NCBI GenBank assembly: GCA_030583665.1
Contig: CP129469.1
Coordinates: 1,426,001 to 1,490,000 of the forward strand
Direction: 5' to 3'
Length of the DNA stretch: 64,000 bases
Origin: Candidatus Jettenia sp. AMX2
GTDB taxonomy: Bacteria > Planctomycetota > Brocadiia > Brocadiales > Brocadiaceae
Below are positions 25,768 to 35,526 of the stretch, piece by piece (the stretch's first letter is position 1; each line of letters opens with the position of its first letter). The position numbers were made by a program, and so were the translations under genes. The notes beneath the pieces are model-generated. The model searched no databases and was not told the DNA's origin. It worked only from the letters and a program-made list of their open reading frames with translations.

Positions 25768-27255
25768 TTATTCCCGATTCTGTATTAAATCATGGAATTG
25801 ATACAGGTTTGTTGTCAAATTCCACCAGCCATTTTTGAATGTTGCATAATCAGGGCCTGCCATGGCCGAGGCAAACCGGATTGAGTTGGCATAGAAAAAC
25901 CACTGGAGCATCCATTTGTGTTCAACCAGTTCATCAAAGGGATTTTCAATATCTGCCCATCCCTTTTCCCATGCTTTAATCATTAATCCTGTAGAAGCGG
26001 AGACCATCTTGTCGGTTTCTTTTATTGTAGCTTCCAGTTTGGCAAAGTGCTTATCAGCCCAGTCTGTACTATGACAGCCCCTGCATACCTTTTTCATATC
26101 GGACTGACGACTCATTTGTTCATCCCTATCAATGAGATATTCATAAGCGGGCTCACCGTCAAAGGCAGTGGGGAGGAGTAATCCATCTTTATTTTTTATG
26201 AGATAGGTTCTGCCGTCTTTTGGCTGAGGATGGGAGTAAGGTAGTCCAAAGATCCTGAGCCATAATCTTGCACCAAAGTCATGGGTCCTTGGCGCAATGG
26301 TTTTACCGTCAGGGGTAACTATGTGGCTGTTATGGCAGGTTGCACAGGTAGGGACTTTTATATCTTTGCCAATTATCCATGGGACACTATTCCAATTCCA
26401 TTCATGTCCTGTCGAGAGGAAGATATTCCCATGCTTGCTTTCCCGGTAAACGTCAAAAGCAGGCACATCCGGATCGAGATGGCACTGGGAACAGGTATAA
26501 GGTTTCCTGGCTATTTCTATTGAAAAGCTGTGTCTTGGATGACATGATGTACAAGCACCGGAGCTTCCGTCCGGATTTATTCTTCCTACACCTTGATTCG
26601 GCCAATTCGTAAGGTCCGGGACTTCGATATACCCTGTTCCTGCCGGTATTTCCTTCATCCCGTTTACGGTAACACGGGTGCCGTGACATGCATAACATGT
26701 CTCAGCCTTTGAGGTTTCTGATGCACCGTGGCTTCTTATTTCTCCATCTTTTACCTCTTTCAGACTTACGATTGACTCAACAAAATTATGGTAAAGATGA
26801 TTCTTTTCCAGATTTTCATATGCATGGGCTTTTTTGCTGACAGCATACTGTTCTGCTTCTGTAATATGGCAGGTCTTGCAATCATTTGGGGAAACGATTA
26901 CATTAATGCTGAATCCAAAGTGATCAAAATTATCCGTATGGAGAGAAGGATTCTGGCTATGGCATTCATAACAACCGACCACTACGGATTGCAGGTGTTC
27001 CGGTACATTTTCATTTGAAATCCTCCTTTCCTGAGTGGGTTTTTCAAGTGCTTGTGATGGTGTTATTTTTGAATGCCTGCTGGTACGCCAGTCCTCCACA
27101 ATTCCCGGGGTGAAATTTCTGTGACATAGTATACATATCTGAGTTTTTTCACTAAGATCGGATGACGCAAGTTGTTCATCATTTGCAGACGTTTTTAAGG
27201 TGCATAATGATATAATAATCAAACAAATAAAATAAATCTGAATTCGTTTTAGCAT
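25768..27255 (-). CDS. Octaheme cytochrome c of the hydroxylamine-oxidoreductase family
   Basis: 495 residues with a signal peptide ending near TSA and AGGAG 6 nt before the start. The eight CXXCH motifs in order are CILCH, CYECH, CKTCH, CYACH, CTSCH, CSQCH, CATCH and CRGCH. Spacing and sequence follow the HAO family, and the conserved C-terminal helix region reads HKWMLQWFFYANSIRFASAMAGPDY then NGWWNL. Anammox genomes carry many HAO paralogues (hydrazine dehydrogenase, hydroxylamine oxidase, nitrite-reducing types). Tyr in AMAGPDY or the neighbouring FFYA lies where the P460 cross-linking Tyr could be, but I cannot place it without an alignment. No C-terminal membrane anchor is present. Site of action: anammoxosome lumen or periplasm. 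Confidence 0.92.
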   Translation of the reverse strand: MLKRIQIYFICLIIISLCTLKTSANDEQLASSDLSEKTQICILCHRNFTPGIVEDWRTSRHSKITPSQALEKPTQERRISNENVPEHLQSVVVGCYECHSQNPSLHTDNFDHFGFSINVIVSPNDCKTCHITEAEQYAVSKKAHAYENLEKNHLYHNFVESIVSLKEVKDGEIRSHGASETSKAETCYACHGTRVTVNGMKEIPAGTGYIEVPDLTNWPNQGVGRINPDGSSGACTSCHPRHSFSIEIARKPYTCSQCHLDPDVPAFDVYRESKHGNIFLSTGHEWNWNSVPWIIGKDIKVPTCATCHNSHIVTPDGKTIAPRTHDFGARLWLRIFGLPYSHPQPKDGRTYLIKNKDGLLLPTAFDGEPAYEYLIDRDEQMSRQSDMKKVCRGCHSTDWADKHFAKLEATIKETDKMVSASTGLMIKAWEKGWADIENPFDELVEHKWMLQWFFYANSIRFASAMAGPDYATFKNGWWNLTTNLYQFHDLIQNRE

Positions 27256-27851
27256 ACATGTCTCCTGGTAGTATTATAACAATATGTTTTTTAATGATTC
27301 TTTTCCTGACTATATTATAGAAATGATTCAAGGATTGACTTCATTTCTTCACCTGTAAGGTTTTTGACACCAGGGGCGAGGTAACCTCGCCCCTATAAGC
27401 TAAATGTATAGGAATTTCAAACTGTTAGTTCCTCCCCCTGTCTGCGTGCTGTCGCCTGCCTGAGCGAGTCCGCTCGCAGTCAGGCACAGGCAGGAAGGTT
27501 AGGTGGGAGTGAAAGGAACAATTTGTGATCACCCTCCCTTAATCCCTCCCGTCAAGGGAGGGAAAATGTGTTTTTTTAGTCGCCGAAGACCTAATTTATT
27601 GTATAGGAATTTCAATGTTTGTTGTAGGGGCGAAGCATTTGCTGGTATTCAGTTTGAAGGTAGTCTTATATTCCGGGCAGCAAATGCTTCGCCCCTACGT
27701 GTGCCCGCATACAAAGTCGCCGAAGACCTAATTTAAAAAATTTGTACGGATTATAAAAAAATAAATATCGCTGTGTAATTCAGTTAACATCTTTTTTCTG
27801 TGAGAATCAAAGGGAATTTTTAAATAATTCTTTAGTATCTTCTAAAACAGG
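27256..27851. other. Gene-free region with several dispersed palindromes
   Basis: Contains a GGGGCGAGGT palindrome at about 27372-27393, a hairpin-rich GCCTGCCTG stretch at 27455-27495, duplicated pieces of GTCGCCGAAGACCTAATTTA (27580 and 27717) and TGTATAGGAATTTCAA (about 27405 and 27600), and a 21-bp inverted repeat (27624-27698). No gene. Confidence 0.5.
27624..27698. repeat. Perfect 21-bp inverted repeat, GTAGGGGCGAAGCATTTGC type
   Basis: Arms 27624-27644 and 27678-27698 are exact reverse complements with a 33-bp loop. This sequence type is a widespread REP/MITE-like intergenic repeat in many bacteria. It is non-coding. Confidence 0.75.
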
Positions 27852-30605
27852 CTATTTTTTAAAATATTTTACTAATTCGACAAGGATAAAGATCAAAGAG
27901 GAAAATCCGAAAACCAAAATCCAATCCCAAAATAATAAGGGAGTTACTTTAAATATTTTTTGAAAATAAGGAAGGTAGACGATGGTTATTTGTATAACCA
28001 GCGAAAGGCTAATTGCCAGAAGGAGCTTTTTATTGGCAAAAACACCGGTTTCGAATAACGAACGCCTCGCATTTCTGCAGTTAAAAGCGTGAAATAGCTG
28101 TGAAATAACCAATACACAAAAAGCAACTGTTCTTGCTTTATGAAGATTACCGCCTGATTCTCCTGATATTACTTCATAAAAAAACCAGTAATAAGGAGAG
28201 GAATAACCAGGAGTTGTCTTGCTTGGATTATATAATACAGATAAGTATGCTGAAAGGGTTATGGATGCTATGAGAAAACCCTGAAAGAGGATCAATCCGC
28301 CAAGACCTTTATCAATAATTTTTTCGGTTGACCTCTTTTGCCGACGCTTCATAATGTCCTGATCTATAGTGTCAACACCAAGGGCTAATGCCGGCAGCCC
28401 GTCTGTTGCAATGTTAATCCATAATATTTGTATGGGATAGAGCGGAATAGGAAGATTAAAGAGTGAAGCAAGGAGCATTGTCATGATTTCACCCGAATTG
28501 CAGGAAAGCAGGTAGTGGATAGATTTTCTTATGTTATCATAAATACCTCTTCCCTCTTCAACGGCAGCCACGATAGAGGCAAAATTATTATCCGTTATAA
28601 TCATATCAGAGGCCTCTTTGGTAACATCAGTACCGGTAATGCCCATGGCAATACCAATACTAGCTTCCTTTACCGCAGGTGCGTCATTTACCCCGTCACC
28701 TGTCATGGCCACAACATCTCCGCGTTTTTTCCACGCACGGACAATCCTCTGTTTATGCTCCGCAGAAACCCGCGCATACACTGCTATATTTGATACTTCT
28801 CTTTCCAATGCATCATCAGAAAGCTTGTTTAATTCCATGCCGTCAATAGTCTTTAAATTATCCTTTAAAAATCCAAGTTCTTTGCCAATTGCCTGCGCAG
28901 TGTTTTTATGATCGCCGGTGATCATTATAGTCGTTATTCCTGCCATATGACAAACAGCAACAGCGTCCTTAACCTCCGGTTTGGGTGGATCAATCATAGC
29001 CAACAATCCTGCAAATATCATATCTTTTTCTATACTTGCAGGGGTTGTCCTGACCGGTTTACGTCCGATGGGTTTGAAAGCTACCCCAAGAACGCGCAGG
29101 GCAAATCCGGCCATTTTGTCGTTTTCCTCTAAAATAGCCTTTCTGTCTTTCTTTGTCAGAGTTTTAATTACCCCATTCTTATAGATTCTCGTGCAATCTT
29201 TCAGGATAACATCAGGGGCGCCTTTTTCACAGACCAGATACGCAGAATGAGGTGTATTTCTTATTACTGACATCTTTTTCCGGTCAGAGTTGAAAGGGAT
29301 TTCCGATACAGCCGGCAATATTTTTTTTAACGATTCTTTTGAAATACCAGCTTTGACGGCACCAACTAACATTGCGCCTTCTGTGGGGTCACCAATAACC
29401 TTCCAGGCAGTATTTTCCTGTTTTAAAGAAGCATTACTACATAATACACCTATACCAAGAACTAACCTTACTGTCCTTTGGTCAATAGAGGAAAGAGGCT
29501 TATCCGAGAGGGTGATTTTTCCTTCCGGCTGGTAACCCGACCCTGAAACATCAAAGGTTTTACCACCGGAGTATATTCTTTTGATCGTCATCTCATTTTG
29601 GGTCAGGGTGCCTGTTTTATCTGTACAGATAACAGTAACACATCCAAGGGCTTCTATCGCTGACAGTTTTCGTATTAATGCATGTCGTTTTACCATACGT
29701 TGAACCCCCAGAGCCAGGGCAATTGTTACTATCGCTGGCAATCCTTCAGGTATTGCAGCAACTGCCAGACTTACTGATACGAGGAATGACTCAAGAAGCG
29801 GATCTTCTCTCCAGATTTCCAGGAGAAAAACGATCATTACGATTCCCAGGCACAAATAAACCAGCTTTTTCCCAAACGTTTGAAGCCGGCGCTGGAGCGG
29901 AGTTTCTGTCTTTTCTGCTTCCTGAATAAGGTGTGCTATTTTGCCAAGTTCGGTTTGCATTCCTGTTGATACAATAATACAGGTACCTTTCCCATTTGTA
30001 ACAGAGGTACCCATAAATACCATATTCTTTCTTTCACTTATGGGTGAATCAGCCCTTTGAAGTGGTACGGTGGATTTATTTACCGGTGTTGATTCGCCGG
30101 TAAGCGATGCCTCTTGTGTTTCCAGACCAAAAGAAGAATAAAGTCTGCCGTCGGCCGGAATATAATCCCCGGCCTCCAGGAAAACGACATCTCCCGGAAC
30201 AATTTCCCGTGAAGGAATGGAAGAGATTTCGCCACTGCGAATTACGGTAGAAAACGTTGCCGATAGTTTTTTCAAAGCCTCTATGGATTTTTCTGCCCGG
30301 AATTCTTCAACAAAACCAATAATGGCGTTAATGATAACAATGGCGATGATGGCCACCGCATCGTCCAGTTCTTTTACTATTCCTGAAACGATTGCCGCTG
30401 CGATTAATACCCAGATGACAAAATCGTTAAATTGCCTCAGAAAGAGAAACAGGGATGACACCCCCTTTTTTTCTTCAAGTTGGTTATACCCGTATTTCTT
30501 AAGCCTTTTTTCTGTCTCATCCCGGGTAAGTCCATTCGCGGGGTCAGTACCTAGTTCCTGTAGTATCTGCTCAATCTTTCTTGTATGCCAGGAGGGATGT
30601 TTCAT
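27852..30605 (-). CDS. P-type cation ATPase, P2A (Ca2+-ATPase-like)
   Basis: 917-residue pump of the SERCA/PMR1 class. The N-terminal cation-ATPase domain ([22 protein letters not shown]) is followed by the actuator motif TGES, TM4 motif PEGLPA (the calcium-site type), phosphorylation motif DKTGTLT near 329, nucleotide-binding KGAPD, hinge TGDGVNDAP and a six-helix C-terminal domain. Likely exports Ca2+ (possibly Mn2+) or loads an internal compartment. It has no strong Shine-Dalgarno sequence and no linked regulator; the upstream Smr gene on the same strand is separated by 101 bp. Confidence 0.93.
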   Translation of the reverse strand: MKHPSWHTRKIEQILQELGTDPANGLTRDETEKRLKKYGYNQLEEKKGVSSLFLFLRQFNDFVIWVLIAAAIVSGIVKELDDAVAIIAIVIINAIIGFVEEFRAEKSIEALKKLSATFSTVIRSGEISSIPSREIVPGDVVFLEAGDYIPADGRLYSSFGLETQEASLTGESTPVNKSTVPLQRADSPISERKNMVFMGTSVTNGKGTCIIVSTGMQTELGKIAHLIQEAEKTETPLQRRLQTFGKKLVYLCLGIVMIVFLLEIWREDPLLESFLVSVSLAVAAIPEGLPAIVTIALALGVQRMVKRHALIRKLSAIEALGCVTVICTDKTGTLTQNEMTIKRIYSGGKTFDVSGSGYQPEGKITLSDKPLSSIDQRTVRLVLGIGVLCSNASLKQENTAWKVIGDPTEGAMLVGAVKAGISKESLKKILPAVSEIPFNSDRKKMSVIRNTPHSAYLVCEKGAPDVILKDCTRIYKNGVIKTLTKKDRKAILEENDKMAGFALRVLGVAFKPIGRKPVRTTPASIEKDMIFAGLLAMIDPPKPEVKDAVAVCHMAGITTIMITGDHKNTAQAIGKELGFLKDNLKTIDGMELNKLSDDALEREVSNIAVYARVSAEHKQRIVRAWKKRGDVVAMTGDGVNDAPAVKEASIGIAMGITGTDVTKEASDMIITDNNFASIVAAVEEGRGIYDNIRKSIHYLLSCNSGEIMTMLLASLFNLPIPLYPIQILWINIATDGLPALALGVDTIDQDIMKRRQKRSTEKIIDKGLGGLILFQGFLIASITLSAYLSVLYNPSKTTPGYSSPYYWFFYEVISGESGGNLHKARTVAFCVLVISQLFHAFNCRNARRSLFETGVFANKKLLLAISLSLVIQITIVYLPYFQKIFKVTPLLFWDWILVFGFSSLIFILVELVKYFKK

Positions 30606-30706
30606 TTGTAACCATTTATAATTTTTTGTGAAATACGAGATTTACTACGGCCATGCGGCGCGTGATGGGCTTGAAACAAAAATTTCCTCCGGTTCGTTCG
30701 GGTGGG

Positions 30707-30961
30707 TTAATGCCTGAAATAAACAAAAATCCTTCCAAAATTTTTGCTGTCCTTATCTATCCGGTGATAAAGCCTTTTGATGTTGGGACGATTGAGAAAA
30801 CGCAAGACGGTCTTCTTTAATTGTCCGCTTCCTTTTCCAGGAACGATTTCTACCAGAGCGGTTCTTTTCTCTACAGCCTCGAAAATAATCCGGTTCAGTT
30901 CCTTTTCAATTAGATGTCCCTGTTTGCCTATTTCATGGAGGTCGAGTTTTAATTTTGCCAT
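30707..30961 (-). CDS. Small Smr-domain protein
   Basis: 84 residues if started at ATG 30961 (MAKLKLDLHE); an upstream in-frame ATG at 31030 adds a tail without Smr similarity. It has the LDLHxxG opening and the VEIVPGKGSGQLKKTVLRFL segment of the Smr fold, in which HGKG is the usual motif and PGKG is found here. Stand-alone Smr domains are putative nucleases related to the MutS2 C-terminus; loss of that His may reduce activity. Confidence 0.75.
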   Translation of the reverse strand: MAKLKLDLHEIGKQGHLIEKELNRIIFEAVEKRTALVEIVPGKGSGQLKKTVLRFLNRPNIKRLYHRIDKDSKNFGRIFVYFRH

Positions 30962-31368
30962 AAGTGAATATTGTACCTGAAACTTGTGCAAGTGCAACAA
31001 AGAGGTATAACTATTTAAGTATTGCTTCATAAAATCAGGAATTACCTATCAGTGAAAATTTATCTTTAATCAGCATTTTGGTTATATTCAACCAGTTCAT
31101 CGATAGTATATAAAAAGTATATATTCGTTCAAATAAATATATATAGTTATATTATGGATACTTACAATGTTATTTTTGTGTTCTGGTTTTTTTGGTATAA
31201 AATCTGCCTGATTTCTTTAGTGTGTATTCACGCTGGATATTAAGAGATATTAAGAGATATTAAGAGATATTAAGAGATATTAAGTTATATTGTACGTTTT
31301 AATGTAAGGATATTTGAATATGGGCATATATTATTTTGTACAGGTGAATCTACCGGACGGTGGTAACA
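30962..31368. other. Promoter region of the Mrp-type operon
   Basis: Divergent region between the Smr gene and the antiporter operon. Very AT-rich (31100-31160 is almost all A/T) and includes the 10-bp tandem repeat at 31236-31285. No gene. Confidence 0.5.
31236..31285. repeat. Five tandem copies of a 10-bp unit (GATATTAAGA)
   Basis: Five head-to-tail copies, the last ending in T instead of A, 84-133 bp upstream of the first Mrp gene. The unit equals about one helical turn, so all copies face the same side of the DNA. Such repeats can bend DNA, array a regulator, or vary in number by slippage. Confidence 0.85.
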
Positions 31369-31956
31369 ATGTTCAGGCATAGTATTTTTTTGTTTATCTG
31401 CTTATTTGTTTTTTGGCTGATGCTGTCAGGTAAATTTAATGCAATGTTTATTACTATAGGGGCACTGACTTCGGCGGGCATTACCTGGATTACATTGCCA
31501 TTCATGAAAATACCCTCTGCCGATGAAAAAAACGGGAAGAAGGCGTATTATGCCTTTGATTTACACCCTGTTAGATTTTTTGGCTATATGTTCTGGCTGA
31601 TAAAGGAGGTTTTTATAGCAAACATCAAGGTTGCCTTGATCCTAATTAATCCCCGTCTGCCGATTGACCCGCAAATGGTAACGATAGAGATCAAGATGGA
31701 CAATCCGATTGCTCATGTTGTTTTGGCAAATTCTTTTATTTTAACACCGGGAACCTTTACGGTTAGCGTGGAAAATAACCGGTACCTCCTCCACATTATA
31801 ACGTCAACTCATTTATATGTTTGCACACGTGAGGTCACCGTAGAAAATAGCCGTTATACCATCCACGCCCTGACAAAAGAAGCTGCTGAAAAAGTGATAG
31901 AAGAAGGTACAAGAAAGATCGCACAGAAAAAAGTAAAAAGTGTTTTTACATCCTGA
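31369..31956 (+). CDS. mrpE: Na+/H+ antiporter subunit MrpE (MbhA-like)
   Basis: MnhE-family subunit, about 195 residues. Two N-terminal hydrophobic helices (IFLFICLFVFWLMLSG and NAMFITIGALTSAGITWITLPF) are followed by the conserved NPIAHVVLANSFILTPGTFTV segment. ATG 31369 has GGTGG 5 nt upstream; an in-frame GTG at 31360 is possible. First gene of an eight- to nine-gene operon. The C-terminal 50 residues are basic and cytoplasmic. Confidence 0.9.
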   Translation: MFRHSIFLFICLFVFWLMLSGKFNAMFITIGALTSAGITWITLPFMKIPSADEKNGKKAYYAFDLHPVRFFGYMFWLIKEVFIANIKVALILINPRLPIDPQMVTIEIKMDNPIAHVVLANSFILTPGTFTVSVENNRYLLHIITSTHLYVCTREVTVENSRYTIHALTKEAAEKVIEEGTRKIAQKKVKSVFTS

Positions 31957-31976
31957 TAGAGGAGATAAGTATTATT

Positions 31977-32243
31977 ATGGATACGCTTTTTTGGATCATG
32001 ATTGTTGGAATAGGCCCCGTTGCACTGATGGTAATTTACCGGGTAATTCAGGGACCAACAGTCTACGACAGGCTAAACGGTTTGATTGTAATCTCCAGTG
32101 ATATGATTATTATCCTGGTGATAGTCGGATACATCTTTCACCGGATAGAAATGTTTATCGATATAGCTGTTTTTTACGCTATTACCGGATTTATTACCCT
32201 CGTGGTACTGGCAAAACACCTGGATATAAAGGAGCAGTCTTAA
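31977..32243 (+). CDS. mrpF: Antiporter subunit MrpF (MbhB-like)
   Basis: 88 residues with three helices and the family segment VYRVIQGPTVYDRLNGLIVISSD. It starts 20 bp after mrpE and ends 2 bp before mrpG. Confidence 0.93.
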   Translation: MDTLFWIMIVGIGPVALMVIYRVIQGPTVYDRLNGLIVISSDMIIILVIVGYIFHRIEMFIDIAVFYAITGFITLVVLAKHLDIKEQS

Positions 32244-32245
32244 AT

Positions 32246-32551
32246 ATGGTGGTAGAAATAATAGCTGGTGTCTTTTTAGTTTTGGGGTTCTTTTTCAGCG
32301 TTATAGGATCAATTGGCGTTCTCAGGCTTCCCGATTTTTACAGCCGCATACATGCATCAGGGGAAACCGAGACCCTGGGCATATTTCTTATTTTTACCGG
32401 CCTGGCTATTTACGAAGGATTAACTACCACTACGGCAAAGCTGATTTTTATCATGTTTTTTCTCATAATATTTAATACCACCGGTGTTTACGTGCTGGTA
32501 AGGGCTGCTAACAGGGTTGGGCTGAAGCCTTGGGAGCGGAAGAAAGAGTAA
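32246..32551 (+). CDS. mrpG: Antiporter subunit MrpG (MbhC-like)
   Basis: 101 residues with three helices and the hallmark GSIGVLRLPDFYSRIHASGETETLG. The start is only 2 bp after the mrpF stop, so translational coupling is likely. Confidence 0.94.
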   Translation: MVVEIIAGVFLVLGFFFSVIGSIGVLRLPDFYSRIHASGETETLGIFLIFTGLAIYEGLTTTTAKLIFIMFFLIIFNTTGVYVLVRAANRVGLKPWERKKE

Positions 32552-32555
32552 AGAA

Positions 32556-32795
32556 ATGCTTTATTTTGAAATAATTCTCCTGATATTGACACTGATTACT
32601 ACTTATGTCGCTTTGTCGGTCAAAGATTTGTTCACTGCTATTATTTTGCTTGTATTAGCCAGCCAATTTACGATTGTCCTCTTCTTTGTCATAAATTCTC
32701 CGGAAATTGCCTTATTGGAGGCAGTTTCAGGAATATTGTTTACCGTTTTCTACCTGATGGCTATCCGGCAGATCGGGAGGTGGGCTAAGCAATGA
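32556..32795 (+). CDS. DUF4040/MbhD-like antiporter subunit
   Basis: 79 residues with three helices (VALSVKDLFTAIILLVLASQFTIVLFFVINSPEIALLEAVSG). It corresponds to one piece of the C-terminal part of MrpA in Bacillus-type Mrp, which in Mbh-type complexes is a separate gene, MbhD. Its stop overlaps the next start (ATGA). Confidence 0.85.
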   Translation: MLYFEIILLILTLITTYVALSVKDLFTAIILLVLASQFTIVLFFVINSPEIALLEAVSGILFTVFYLMAIRQIGRWAKQ

Positions 32796-33535
32796 AGAGG
32801 GTGTTGTCTGTAATTTTGCTGGGGGCCATGGCTGTTATTTTTTTCTCATCTTTATCATGGTTGCCGTCTGTTGGAGACCCCCATTCAGCGCCCAATACCC
32901 ATGTTTCCCCTTATTATCTGGAAAGGAGTTATAAGGATACTGGGGCGACAAACGTAGTAACTGCCATTATCCTGGTTTACAGAGGTTTGGATACCCTCGG
33001 TGAAACCGCGGTGATTTTCATTGCCAGTGTTGCTACCATCGCAATTTTGGGTTACAAGGTAAACAACGGAAACCGGAAGAGTTCACTTGATGATAAGACA
33101 GGGTCTCACGAAGTTTTTGGCGGATTTGTTCTCAACACGGCATATCGCTATATGGTGCCGGCGATTCTTCTGTTTGCAGTCTACATCCTTTTCCATGGGG
33201 AGTATTCTCCCGGAGGAGGTTTTCATGCCGGTGTTTTGTTTGGGCTGACGATACTTAGCTCACAGCTAATTACCGGGTATCAGCAGACGATTCTTTCGGT
33301 GAAGCTGGCTGTTTTGCTGGCCGGAATTGGTGTTTTAATCTACGCCGTGGTAGGATTGCTCTCCTTTTTTTTCGGAGGAATTTTTCTGGAACACGGTGTG
33401 CTGCCCTTTAACATTAAGGAGATAGGGTTACAGGGGTTGAGCATTCTCATTGTGGAAATCGGAGTTGCCATTTGTGTGATGGCTACTATTGTAGTTGTTT
33501 TTACAATCATGGATCGGAATGGTGGAAAGGAATGA
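32792..33535 (+). CDS. mrpB: Fused MbhE-MrpB (MnhB) antiporter subunit
   Basis: 247 residues. The first about 95 are MbhE-like (two helices, with TNVVTAIILVYRGLDTLGETAVIF). The rest is the MnhB domain, with YRYMVPAILLFAVYILFHGEYSPGGGFHAG as its signature. In Pyrococcus Mbh these are two genes (MbhE, MbhF); here they form one chain. ATGA overlap with the preceding gene. Confidence 0.88.
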   Translation: MKRVLSVILLGAMAVIFFSSLSWLPSVGDPHSAPNTHVSPYYLERSYKDTGATNVVTAIILVYRGLDTLGETAVIFIASVATIAILGYKVNNGNRKSSLDDKTGSHEVFGGFVLNTAYRYMVPAILLFAVYILFHGEYSPGGGFHAGVLFGLTILSSQLITGYQQTILSVKLAVLLAGIGVLIYAVVGLLSFFFGGIFLEHGVLPFNIKEIGLQGLSILIVEIGVAICVMATIVVVFTIMDRNGGKE

Positions 33536-33541
33536 TGCTCG

Positions 33542-33910
33542 ATGGCTGATTTTTTTCTTCATGGTAAACTCATCTATCTGCTGACCATGCTGCTCTTCCT
33601 GTTAGGGATTTACGGCATGGCGAGCAAGGGCAACCTGTTGAAGCAATTAATGGCTATGAATGTGATGGAGACCTCAGCGATCATTATGTTTCTTATCCTC
33701 AGCCAAAAGATTGGAGCCACAGCCCCAATTCTCATGAAAGACATTACCGATCCGGATCATTACGTTAATCCTTTACCTCATGCCATCATGCTGACAGCGG
33801 TTGTTGTTGGTATCAGCCTTACGGGGATAGGTTTAGCCTTGATCAAGCGAATTGAACATGATTACGGCAGTGGCGAAGAAGATGAAATTATGAAGAGGAT
33901 GCAGCAGTGA
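33542..33910 (+). CDS. mrpC: Antiporter subunit MrpC (NuoK-like)
   Basis: 122 residues with three helices. LLFLLGIYGMASKGNLLKQLMAMNVMETSAIIMFL resembles NuoK/MrpC and keeps the membrane Glu in helix 2. The Pro-rich loop DPDHYVNPLPHAIMLTAVVVGIS is typical. The stop overlaps the mrpD GTG start. Confidence 0.92.
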   Translation: MADFFLHGKLIYLLTMLLFLLGIYGMASKGNLLKQLMAMNVMETSAIIMFLILSQKIGATAPILMKDITDPDHYVNPLPHAIMLTAVVVGISLTGIGLALIKRIEHDYGSGEEDEIMKRMQQ

Positions 33911-35526
33911 GAGAGCATTTACCGGCCCTGATTGTTATTATCCCTTTAATATCTTCCATGATAATCCTTCTGGTAGGATATTTTTCCTGCCATCTGGCCA
34001 GGTTGGTGACCGTGCTGATTACCTTTGTGACCCACATTGCGGCTGTTTTTCTCTTTATCCGGGTAATGAGAGAGGGCACACAGCATTATCATTTTGGTGG
34101 ATGGCAGCCACCGTGGGGCATCGAATTTGCTGTTGATCCGGTTTCTGCTGCCCTTGCAGTGTTGATAACATTCCTGTTTTTCCTGGTTGCTGTATATAAT
34201 GTTCCCTTTTTACAGCAGCTTAGCTGGGCAAAAAACAGCGCTTATCTCAGCTTGTTCTTTCTGCTGGCGGCTGGTCTGACTGGCATAGTCGTAACAGCAG
34301 ACCTGTTTAATGTTTTTGTGTTCATGGAGATATCCGCGCTGTCTACCTATGTGCTTATTGCCTTTTCAGGTGGCCGCTCAAGCCTTGCCGCTTTCCGCTA
34401 TTTAATTATCGGTACTATAGGTGCAAAATTTTACCTGCTGGCTGTCTGGTATTTTTATGCTATTACCGGCACCCTGAATTTTTTCGATTTGTCCGTAAAA
34501 ATTGCTCCCATGATGGATTCACCTCCCGTTTTGATTGCCACTACCTTGTTAATGACGGGTCTGGGGATAAAGATGGCCTTGTTTCCTATGCACGGCTGGA
34601 TTCCTGATGCGTATACCTATGCACCTGCGCCTGTCTCAGCTATTATCTCTGCGGTAATGACCAAGGTTCCCGCTTTTGTCCTTTTTAAATTGTTTTACAA
34701 CATTATCGGGATTAGGGAAGGTCCTGTTCCTTACGTTTTAACAGTTATTGGCATACTTGCAACAGTAGGAATGATTGCTGGTTCGGTAATGGCTCTTACC
34801 CAGCGTGAAGGAAAAAGGATGCTGGCTTATTCCAGTGTGTCACAGATTGGCTATATAATATTGGGAATCTCCATGGGAAATATGTTAGGCCTGGTAGGTG
34901 GCTTACTCCATATCCTGAATCATGCCGTAATGAAATGCTGCCTTTTTTTTATCATGGGGGCTTTAAAATGGCGGAATAATACAGATGATCTGAGTCAGTT
35001 TAATGGCCTTGCTACCAGAATGCCCATAACCATGGCTGCCTTTACCGTTGCAGCCCTGTCTATGATAGGACTTCCACCCACCGCTGGATTTTTTAGTAAA
35101 TTATATCTGATTAAAGGGGCTCTGGATGCTGGGATATGGGTTTATGTACTAGTGATTGTGGTGAGCAGTCTGTTCGGTGCGGTTTACTTTTTCCGGATTA
35201 TAGAAAACGGCTATTTTGGCCTATTCCGGTCACAGGAAAATGGCTTGCATGAAGAAATGACTGGAACGCATATTACAACCATACAAAAGGCAGACAACGG
35301 CAACGGAGGTAGTAAAGAGCTGCCTGGAAGTGAACCTTCAATAGTTCCTCCGGTACCACGCTATTTGTATGATGGGGGGAAAGGTTTTTTGAGAAGAGAG
35401 CTTCCTGTTACTATGATAATCCCTATTATTGTGCTGGCGGTAATAGTATTACTGTCAGGGTTTTTTAATGAACTAATAGCCAGCAGGATTATCAGTCCGT
35501 TTTCTGTGTGGAAGGAGTTAAGGTGA
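33907..35526 (+). CDS. mrpD: Antiporter subunit MrpD (NuoM/NuoN-like)
   Basis: 539 residues from a GTG start with AGAGGA 7 nt upstream. Multi-helix proton/sodium-channel subunit of the Proton_antipo_M family, with the conserved ME in FNVFVFMEISALSTYVLIAF, Lys in MTGLGIKMALFPMHGWIPDAYTYAP, HILNHAVMKCCLFFIMG and GLPPTAGFFSKLYLI. An extra-membrane loop of about 60 residues near 450 is Gly/Pro-rich and probably lineage specific. The stop overlaps the next ATG. Confidence 0.93.
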   Translation: MREHLPALIVIIPLISSMIILLVGYFSCHLARLVTVLITFVTHIAAVFLFIRVMREGTQHYHFGGWQPPWGIEFAVDPVSAALAVLITFLFFLVAVYNVPFLQQLSWAKNSAYLSLFFLLAAGLTGIVVTADLFNVFVFMEISALSTYVLIAFSGGRSSLAAFRYLIIGTIGAKFYLLAVWYFYAITGTLNFFDLSVKIAPMMDSPPVLIATTLLMTGLGIKMALFPMHGWIPDAYTYAPAPVSAIISAVMTKVPAFVLFKLFYNIIGIREGPVPYVLTVIGILATVGMIAGSVMALTQREGKRMLAYSSVSQIGYIILGISMGNMLGLVGGLLHILNHAVMKCCLFFIMGALKWRNNTDDLSQFNGLATRMPITMAAFTVAALSMIGLPPTAGFFSKLYLIKGALDAGIWVYVLVIVVSSLFGAVYFFRIIENGYFGLFRSQENGLHEEMTGTHITTIQKADNGNGGSKELPGSEPSIVPPVPRYLYDGGKGFLRRELPVTMIIPIIVLAVIVLLSGFFNELIASRIISPFSVWKELR

